Position numbers and translations under genes: made by a program. Below are positions 55,081-64,000 of a stretch of 64,000 nucleotides of DNA, in pieces. The DNA is taken from positions 51,544,091 through 51,608,090 of the forward strand of contig CM063498.1 in NCBI GenBank assembly GCA_032207245.1, given 5' to 3'. Every line of letters begins with the position of its first letter. Position 1 is the first letter of the stretch. The stretch comes from Pardosa pseudoannulata (taxonomy: Eukaryota; Arthropoda; Arachnida; Araneae; Lycosidae). The notes beneath the pieces were generated by a model. It ran no database searches. It had not been told where the DNA came from and was given only the letters and a program-made list of their open reading frames with translations.

Positions 55081-55344
55081 CTCTTACAATAACATAACTT
55101 ACATAAGTAACTTAACTTACATAAGTAATTAGGCAATAACTTACATAATTAAATCAATATTATCATTTGTACAATAAATTGCTACAATAACGCTGACTAC
55201 GCATCTCTCTCTTGAGAAGGATTTCGTCTCGACTCCCGCTGTTGGGCCAACTTTATAATCTAGACGTGTCATAATGTATCATTCAATGCTCTGCTCTTTA
55301 ACAGATAAATATGTTTTTTCTCTGTCTCGAATAAACTTGAAATC

Positions 55345-55385
55345 CATTGGAGTTTCTTCTCGTAGGTTCGAATCCTACCGGCTAA
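55345..55385 (+). other. Isolated tRNA T-arm-like sequence
   Basis: 'gtagg-ttcgaat-cctac' forms a perfect 5-bp stem with a 7-nt loop and box B. No acceptor, D or anticodon arm can be paired around it, so it is not a tRNA gene. A SINE head remnant is possible. Confidence 0.4.
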
Positions 55386-55422
55386 AATTCTCTTGTAACA
55401 AGCAGATTAATTTCGCCACTTG

Positions 55423-55438
55423 ACACACACACACACAC

Positions 55439-55502
<64 letters not shown>
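55423..55502. repeat. (CA)n(TA)n compound microsatellite
   Basis: About 26 CA units then 13 TA units. The following 55503-56720 holds no gene I recognise; 'cagtggcgtgctgtcc' at 55504 resembles a hAT terminus of the ZMYM-like group, without a matching right end. Confidence 0.9.
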
Positions 55503-55505
<3 letters not shown>

Positions 55506-56722
55506 TGGCGTGCTGTCCATATGTGCCGGGCACACCCTGGCAAAATTATGAGGGACAATAACTTTCTGCACCTATATCTATCTATCTTTATATGGTATAT
55601 AATAAATATTATTTATAATATATTCAAATATTATGTTAATTTGCTTGCTTGTATTCCCGCAGTGCGTGCGGTACTAGGTGCTGCACCACGTATCGCGCAA
55701 ACGAACATAGATATAGAACGAACAAGAAGTTCTGATGTGTACGCGCAGCGAACTAAATTGAAAATCACGCTTTATATGTATGGGCTACTGGAGAAGAACA
55801 GCATACTATGGCACTTAAGCAAGTGCAGCTATTTTTACTGCACTTGGCATTCAGAATCCTCCGAAGGTACGGTTTATTAAGCGTTGTATTAGAGCGGGGA
55901 CTTACGTGCTGAAGCGCTTTTGGTTTTTGAACTGATTAACTGGCCATACGATTTTGTAGACGGTGGATGTTTAAATTTATATATTGTAAGATGTTTTCAT
56001 GGAAGTATTTCATCAATATAAAGTGAAATGTTTTAGTGCGGTAAATTAATTTCGGTGATTATATTTATTGAAATAATTAGATGAAAAACAATGTTGTTTT
56101 GTTTTAAAGAAACAAATTTTAACAATACAGTCCAAATTTTACAATTCACTGTGTTTCACAGACAGTATATTAGTTATATTATGTAATACTATATCCCTGG
56201 TTTCGTTTTTAAAAATTGTCAAGATGCTTTTCGCAGACTATATGATTTCCAAATGTTCAAAACAATAAATATAATTTAATCCACTGACCGAACAAGAAAC
56301 AATTCGCTCTATTGTGCCAGCGTGCAGTGAAATCCTCTGCACTTGGAATAGACGTTCGGTTTGTCGTTATCAATGAGCATCCGGATGAGACACCGCAGCA
56401 GTGGGCGCCATGGGGTGCTACGTTTGCAAAACATATAAGTTTTTCGTAGAAGCCCGAAGAGTTGCTTTTTCGAGGCCGATATGATACCATACAACAAAAG
56501 ACATGATTTTTCCTCCAGTGCCTTTAGAATTCTCATAATCTTAGCTGTTTTTATAGTTATAACTCGACTACTCCTAGCTAAACTATTTATTCTAATCTTT
56601 AAATTTATATTCATAATAAATAACCCGTTTCAGAATGGAGAACTCAGATGTCTCAATAATTAAAGATTTATTGGAAAATCTATGCTCTCTGCACACCCTC
56701 CATGAAAACCTACCGCACGCCA

Positions 56723-56826
<104 letters not shown>

Positions 56827-57334
56827 AGTTAAAAACAAACATATGCTTCATGGTATCTTTTATCTTACAAAGCAGCACTGTCCTTATATACTTTTGCATA
56901 TTCGATCATTCCTAGCATTTCCCTTTCCAGTATTTGAACTCGAATCCTTATAGAAATGTCATCGCAGACATTTACATGTCGTTTCAGCGGTAAAAGAAAC
57001 AAATAGCACGCTGTTAAGCTTTGTTTTATTCTTCTCTGACACTTCAAGAACGAGAAAATGACTGTTGTTTGTGCAATTCAGTGTCAAACAGTCAAAACAA
57101 CCGAGGAATAAAATCCCGTGGCAAAACATGTGTCTAAGCGTTTCGTGACACAAGCACACTCAATTATCTCGCAGTAAGGAATAATGGAACATGTATGTTA
57201 TGCAATACTTGCACGAAACAGAGGGATAGAAAGTAGAGGGTACGGATAGACAAACTCTGCCGCAAATGTAAAAAAATATATATATATGATATTTATACAA
57301 CATAATAAAGTACAAAAACAATGATACTTACTAC

Positions 57335-60300
57335 AATTCAAGTATACTCATAATCACATTAAGCTTTGATTTAACTGTACACATAACTGTAGATTCTCCA
57401 ATTGGAAAGCAAAAATATGTAAGGACTTTCCCTCCCGTTCACTAGAAAATTACGGTATGATTTAGAGCTCACGTTTGAGAGAATGTTCATTTTCAGCTCT
57501 GTACTGTGCCTTTCTCTTTAAGTATTAGTGCTAATGTTGCTTATGTATTGTTGTTTCAAGTATACTGATAATCATTTTAAACTATGATTCAATTGTAAAC
57601 GTAACTGCAGTTTCTTCTCCAATTGGAAAACAGAAATATGTAAAAACTTTTCCTCCCAATCACCAGAAGAATACAATATGATTTAGAGCTCAAGTTTGAG
57701 AGAATGTTCATTTTCAACTCTGTAACGTGCCTTTCTCTTTAAGTATTAGTTCTAATGTTGCTTATGTAGTGTTGCTTCAAGAATACTGATAATCATTTTA
57801 AACTATGATTCAACTGTAAACACGTAACTGCAGTTTCTTCTCCAATTGGAAAGCAGAAATAAGTAAGGAATTTCCCTCCCGTTCACTAGAAGAATACGAT
57901 ATGATTTAGAGCTCAAGTTTGAGAGAATGTTCATTTTCAGCTCTGTACTGTGCCTTTCTCTTTAAGTATTAGTGCTAATGTTGCTTATGTATTGTTGTTT
58001 CAAGTATACTGATAATCATTTTAAACTATGATTCAATTGTAAACGTAACTGCAGTTTCTTCTCCAATTGGAAAACAGAAATATGTAAAAACTTTTCCTCC
58101 CAATCACCAGAAGAATACAATATGATTTAGAGCTCAAGTTTGAGAGAATGTTCATTTTCAGCTTTGTACTGTGCCTTTCTCTTTAAGTATTAGTTGCTAA
58201 TGTTGCTTATGTATTGTTGCTTCAAGAATACTGATAATCATTTTAAACTATGATTCAATTGTAAACGTAACTGCAGTTTCTTCTCCAATTGGAAACAGAA
58301 ATATGTAAAAACGTTTCCCTCCCGTTCACTAGAAGAATACAATATGATTTAGAGCTCACGTTTGAGAGAATGTTCATTTTCAGCTTTGTACTGTGCCTTT
58401 CTCTTTAAGTATTAGTGCTAATGTTGCTTATGTATTGTTGTTTCAAGTATACTGATAATCATTTTAAACTATGATTCAATTGTAAACGTAACTGCAGTTT
58501 CTTCTCCAATTGGAAAACAGAAATATGTAAAAACGTTTCCTCCCAATCACTAGAAGAATACAATATGATTTAGAGCTCAAGTTTGAGAGAATGTTCATTT
58601 TCAGCTTTGTACTGTGCCTTTCTCTTTAAGTATTAGTGCTAATGTTGCTTATGTAGTGTTGCTTTCAAGAATACTGATAATCATTTTAAACTATGATTCA
58701 ACTGTACACGTAACTGCAGTTTCTTCTCCAATTGGAAAGCAGAAATAAGTAAGAATTTCCCTCCCGTTCACTAGAAGAATACGATATGATTTAGAGCTCA
58801 AGTTTGAGAGAATGTTCATTTTTAGCTCTGTACTGTGCCTTTCTCTTTAAGTATTAGTGCTAATGTTGCTTATGTATTGTTGTTTCAAGTATACTGATAA
58901 TCATTTTAAACTATGATTCAATTGTAAACGTAACTGCAGTTTCTTCTCCAATTGGGAAACAGAAATATGTAAAAACTTTTCCTCCCAATCACTAGAAGAA
59001 TACAATATGATTTAGAGCTCAAGTTTGAGAGAATGTTCATTTTCAGCTCTGTAACTGTGCCTTTCTCTTTAAGTATTAGTTCTAATGTTGCTTATGTAGT
59101 GTTGCTTCAAGAATACTGATAATCATTTTAAACTATGATTCAACTGTACACGTAACTGCAGTTTCTTCTCCAATTGGAAAGCAGAAATAAGTAAGGACTT
59201 TCCCTCCCGTTCACTAGAAGAATACGATATGATTTAGAGCTCAAGTTTGAGAGAATGTTCATTTTTAGCTCTGTACTGTGCCTTTCTCTTTAAGTATTAG
59301 TTCTAATGTTGCTTATGTATGTTGTTTCAAGTATACAGATAATCATTTTAAAACTATGATTCAATGTAAACGTAACTGCAGTTTCTTCTCCAATTAAACA
59401 GAAATAATAAAACTTTTCCTCCCAATCACTAGAAGAATACAATATGATTTAGAGCTCAAGTTTGAGAGAATGTTCATTTTCAACTCTGTAACGTGCCTTT
59501 CTCTTTAAGTATTAGTTCTAATGTTGCTTATGTAGTTGTTTCAAGAATACTGATAATCATTTTAAACTATGATTCAACTGTACACGTAACTGCAGTTTCT
59601 TCTCCAATTGGAAAGCAGAAATAAGTAAAATTTCCCTCCCGTTCACTAGAAGAATACGATATGATTTAGAGCTCAAGTTTGAGAGAATGTTCATTTTCAG
59701 CTCTGTACTGTGCCTTTCTCTTTAAGTATTAGTGCTAATGTTGCTTATGTATGTTGTTTCAAGTATACTGATAATCATTTTAAACTATGATTCAATGTAA
59801 ACGTAACTGCAGTTTCTTCTCCAATTGGAAAGCAGAAATAAGTAAAATTCCCTCCCGTTCACTAGAAGAATACTATGATTTAGAGCTCAAGTTTGAGAGA
59901 ATGTTCATTTTCAGCTCTGTAACGTGCCTTTCTCTTTAAGTATTAGTCTAATGTTGCTTATGTATTTTGCTTCAAGATACTGATAATCATTTTAAAATAT
60001 GATTCAATTGTAAACGTAACTGCAGTTTCTTCTAATTGGAAAACAGAAATATGTAAAAATTTCCTCCCGTTCACTAGAATAATACAATATGATTTAGAGC
60101 TCAAGTTTGAGAGAATGTTCATTTTCAGCTCTGTACTGTGCCTTTCTCTTTAAGTATTAGTGCTAATGTTGCTTATGTATTGTTGTTTCAAGTATACTGA
60201 TAATCATTTTAAACTATGATTCAATTGTAAACGTAACTGCAGTTTCTTCTCCAATTGGAAAACAGAAATATGTAAAAACGTTTCCTCCCAATCACTAGAA

Positions 60301-61262
60301 GAATACAATATGATTTAGAGCTCAAGTTTGAGAGAATGTTCATTTTCAGCTTTGTACTGTGCCTTTCTCTTTAAGTATTAGTGCTAATGTTGCTTATGTA
60401 TTGTTGTTTCAAGTATACTGATAATCATTTTAAACTATGATTCAATTGTAAACGTAACTGCAGTTCTTCTCCAATTGGAAAACAGAAATAAGTAAAATTT
60501 CCTCCCAATCACTAGAAGAATACGATATGATTTAGAGCTCAAGTTTGAGAGAATGTTCATTTTCAGCTCTCTACTGTGCCTTTCTCTTTAAGTATTAGTT
60601 CTAATATTGCTTATGTAATGTTGTTTCAAGAAAACTGATAATCATTTTAAACTATGATTCAATGTAAACGTAACTGCAGTTTCTTCTCCAATTGGAAACA
60701 GAAATATGTAAAATTTCCTCCCGTCACTAGAAGAATACATATGATTTAGAGCTCAAGTTTGAGAGAATGTTTTTCACTCTGTACGTGCCTTTCTCTTTAA
60801 GTATTAGTTCTAATGTTGCTTATGTAGTGTGTTTCAAGATACTGATAATCATTTTAAACTATGATTCAATTGTACACGTAACTGCAGTTTCTTCTCCAAT
60901 TGGAAAACAGAAATATGTAAATTCCCTCCCGTTCACTAGAAGAATACAATGATTTAGAGCTCAAGTTTGAGAGAATGTTCATTTTCAGCTTTGTACTGTG
61001 CCTTTTCTTTAAGTATTAGTGCTAATGTTGCTTATGGTTGTTTCAAGTATACTGATAATCATTTTAAAACTATGATTCAATTGTAAACGTAACTGCAGTT
61101 TCTTCTCCAATTGGAAACAGAAATATGTAAAAACTTTTCCTCAATCACTAGAAGAATACATATGATTTAGAGCTCAAGTTTGAGAGAATGTTCATTTTCA
61201 GCTCTGTACGTGCCTTTCTCTTTAAGTATTAGTTCTAATGTTGCTTATGTAATGTTGCCTTC
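57335..61262. repeat. Satellite array, ~222-bp monomer, about 17-18 copies
   Basis: Monomers share 'atgatttagagctcaagttt', 'gagagaatgttcatttt', 'gcctttctctttaagtatta', 'tgataatcattttaaacta' and 'cgtaactgcagtttcttctc'. Two monomer types alternate in much of the array: type A ('gaaagcagaaataagtaa...ccctcccgttcactag') and type B ('gaaaacagaaatatgtaaaa...cctcccaatca.cag/tag'). Monomers towards the right end carry many 1-3 bp deletions. Non-coding; no CRISPR-like spacers. Confidence 0.97.
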
Positions 61263-63211
61263 AAAATTATAATATTTTTAAAAACTTAAATACTTACAAA
61301 GTATTATAATATCATAATCAAATTATAACTATGATTATTTTAACACACAAAAATATACATAAATGATCTAATAAAAAATCATGATCAATTTAAGGAAAAA
61401 AATAATATTTAAGTACAGTATTTAACAAAAGAATACATTAGAAATATTAAAAAAAAAACTGTGTAATATAAAAAAAATTCTTAACATAATAATTTTATAT
61501 GATATTACATTACAGTAAAATTAAAATTTTATTATATTCTGATAATTTTATTTCTAAGAACTATATTTCTTTTTTAATTTCATAAAACTAAGTAGGATTT
61601 GGAAAGCAATAAAATAATATTTTTATTTTTAAACGCTATAAGATATACAACAGATGTATACCAATTTTTAGATAATTCATTATTCATAACAACACAATAT
61701 ACGAAATTATGTTTTTAGAAATTAGCTGAATTTGCTGTAATCGTCATATTTTCTCATTTTCAATGTAATTTCTATTCTCGCATATTGGAATCAGAAATGT
61801 TAATTTTGAAATACTATTATAGCTATATTGAAAATTTAAATGTAATATTCTCTTTTGTTGCTATTATTTATGGCTTTTGCTTTCGGGTGATAAGTAAATA
61901 TGTGCATACTTAAAAATATAAATCTATTATATGTATAGATATATATTATATATATAATAAATACATATAAAGTGTATAAAGAATAATAAAAAAAATATTT
62001 TTTGTCTGTAATAAATAAATTTTTAAAATTTTTATAATGTTTTTCAACTAAAAAAACATATTTATATACTAATGTTTAATTCTAAAAATATAATTTTATT
62101 CAACTACTAAACAGAATGAATGTGTGTTAATTATTTTTATTATTTTTTACAATTTTGATAGCTTTATCTTTATTGAATCAATATCTAGAAACAAGTATCT
62201 TTAAATTTTTCCCATTGTAGAAAGAAAAAAACAGAATTCAGTTATATTTCACGATTAAACAGATTAAAATTTCATTGCAAAATTATGAATTTAAAAAATA
62301 GAAAAAATCAAAAAAATATTAAAAATAAATAAAATGTTAAAATATTGTATGATTTAAAATGATTGTACTAAAAAAAGTTCAATGTATCGATAAGTTTTTT
62401 GATTTTATATAAATGTTAAATTGAAAAGAAAACAATTTCCTAATATACAATACAGTAGAAAAAAATTTAATTGATTCGAATATTTGATTAAAATAAACAA
62501 GAAAAATTTGTATCTTAATTGAGAAATCTTTTTCAAATTTAGGGCCTTATATTATCTAAAAACTTTTCAATCACTATAAAATAATGCTAAAAAGTTGAAT
62601 ATTTTAAAAACTATATACAATTTATAATATAAATTATAATACATTTTTATTAAATTATCAACTTAATATTATAAATCTTTCATCACTTTAAAATCCTCAT
62701 TTTAAAAATTAATTTTAAAGTTAAGCGAAATCATATATATTCATGAATGATTGTAAGTTCACGAAATAATATTTTCTTATTGCTTGTAACACGAAATTTT
62801 TCTGATATTTGTTTTTTAAGTTATCTAGTATCAAAATTTTAATTTATTTAACCTTATTTATTTTATCGAATATAGAATTATCTCAATTTGTTATAAATAT
62901 TTCTTCTACCTGGATTTACCAAAGGAAAGTCGGGCAACCTTCCAGAATTGACATGATGTCAATCTTTTCGTTCTTGGGAAAAAACACGGATTTTATGGGA
63001 GCAGAGATAGGGGGAATCAAAATGATGCTTTGAAATGTTGTTGAATAAATGAAGTTAAATTAAATTTTCGAGTGTCTTGATTGCGTTCTCATCGCAAGGT
63101 TCCATGACTGCTGGGTGATAACTAGATAACACTTCGTAATGAGGAAAATACTTTTTATATATATATATATATATAATATATATTATTTATAAATATATAT
63201 ATATATATATA

Positions 63212-63253
<42 letters not shown>

Positions 63254-64000
63254 TAATCAAAAGTGTAGATAAAATAATAAAATTTTATGAATTTTTAAAC
63301 TTTCTTGCATATGGATTTTCAAAAATTTTCCTCGATTTTCTCTTTTACAATTTAAAAATATATTTTTCATATATTTGAGAATTATGCTTTATTTATTGAT
63401 TTGAATAGTTATTTTATTGGATATTTTTGCACTTTGAAATATCCCAAAATATTCAGTATTCTAAAATTCCCATTGAGTTTTAATGCTGGAAATGAAATGG
63501 AAACATAAAAATTTATGAACGTATTTATAGTTGATACGAAATAGGAGTGTTTGAAATTTAAAAATAGAATGATAAACAACGAATTAAAATGGACATAAAA
63601 AATTAGTTTTAATTTAAACTTAAAAAAATATATTTCATTTCTAAAATGTAAATATTTGTATAAATGAAAGAATGTAATCGTTTATATGTAACTGTGAAAA
63701 TATGTTAAATGTTGTTGTCGATGTCATGGTTGTACATACGCATGCTTTACCAAAAATATAAATTTTTGTGTTTCTGATTGAACTCTTCCTCACCAAATTT
63801 CAAGAGACTAATTATATCAATTATACAACTAATGTGATTGAAAAAATATATATATAATATATATTTTATATATATATTATATATATATATATATGTAATC
63901 TAATATAAAGGACAATATTATTATTTTTAGTCCTGGATAAAAAAACATACTATATAATATAATGTTATTAATATGAGAAGCAAAGTTTACATTAAATCTT
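61263..64000. other. AT-rich downstream DNA, no gene recognised
   Basis: Very AT-rich. TA microsatellites lie at 63157-63250 and 63846-63895. A short + strand open stretch at 62809-63033 begins with hydrophobic residues but has no recognisable motif and sits in low-complexity DNA. Confidence 0.55.

Noticed and set aside
57335..61262. CRISPR-like array
   Set aside because: Monomers are ~222 bp and directly adjacent with no unique spacers. The host is eukaryotic. It is a satellite.

Overview
The window reads as AT-rich arthropod nuclear DNA, probably from an arachnid. The organism is an inference from repeat types and base composition, not from any decisive marker. It holds one host gene that I can support: a complete, intron-rich half-size ABC transporter of the ABCG1/ABCG4 type on the + strand. 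Its 12 coding exons run from 5352 to 49569. They join with correct splice dinucleotides and continuous phase into a 669-residue protein. The order is an N-terminal nucleotide-binding domain (Walker A, Q-loop, LSGGQ signature, Walker B, D-loop, H-loop), a linker and six predicted membrane segments.

Region by region: 1-5346 is upstream DNA with tRNA-derived SINEs and three pogo/Tigger-like elements, the last ending 92 bp before the first coding exon. 5347-23372 holds exons 1-6, which encode the nucleotide-binding domain. Their introns carry SINEs, TTAA-flanked inverted-repeat elements, a decayed Ty3/gypsy pol, Tc1/mariner remnants, a hAT remnant, one 100-N assembly gap and a 54-G run. Intron 6 (23373-37989, 14.6 kb) is the largest. 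It contains a 4.3-kb terminal-inverted-repeat element (27364-31663), several tandem duplications and a hAT element nested in a Tc1-like element. 37990-49569 holds exons 7-12 (linker and membrane domain). Exons 10 and 11 are each flanked by direct repeats, and a probable solo LTR lies just before exon 12. 49570-64000 is gene-poor: a Helitron helicase remnant, a hAT remnant, a solo LTR inserted into an (AT)n tract, and a 3.9-kb satellite of about 222-bp monomers (57335-61262). The last 2.7 kb is AT-rich with no recognisable gene.

The mobile-element landscape is the most informative part. Several insertions still show exact target-site duplications, so nesting order can be read directly. Two repeat families (M1 and M2) start and stop at (TA)n or (GT)n microsatellites at different loci. 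I could not assign them to a known class.
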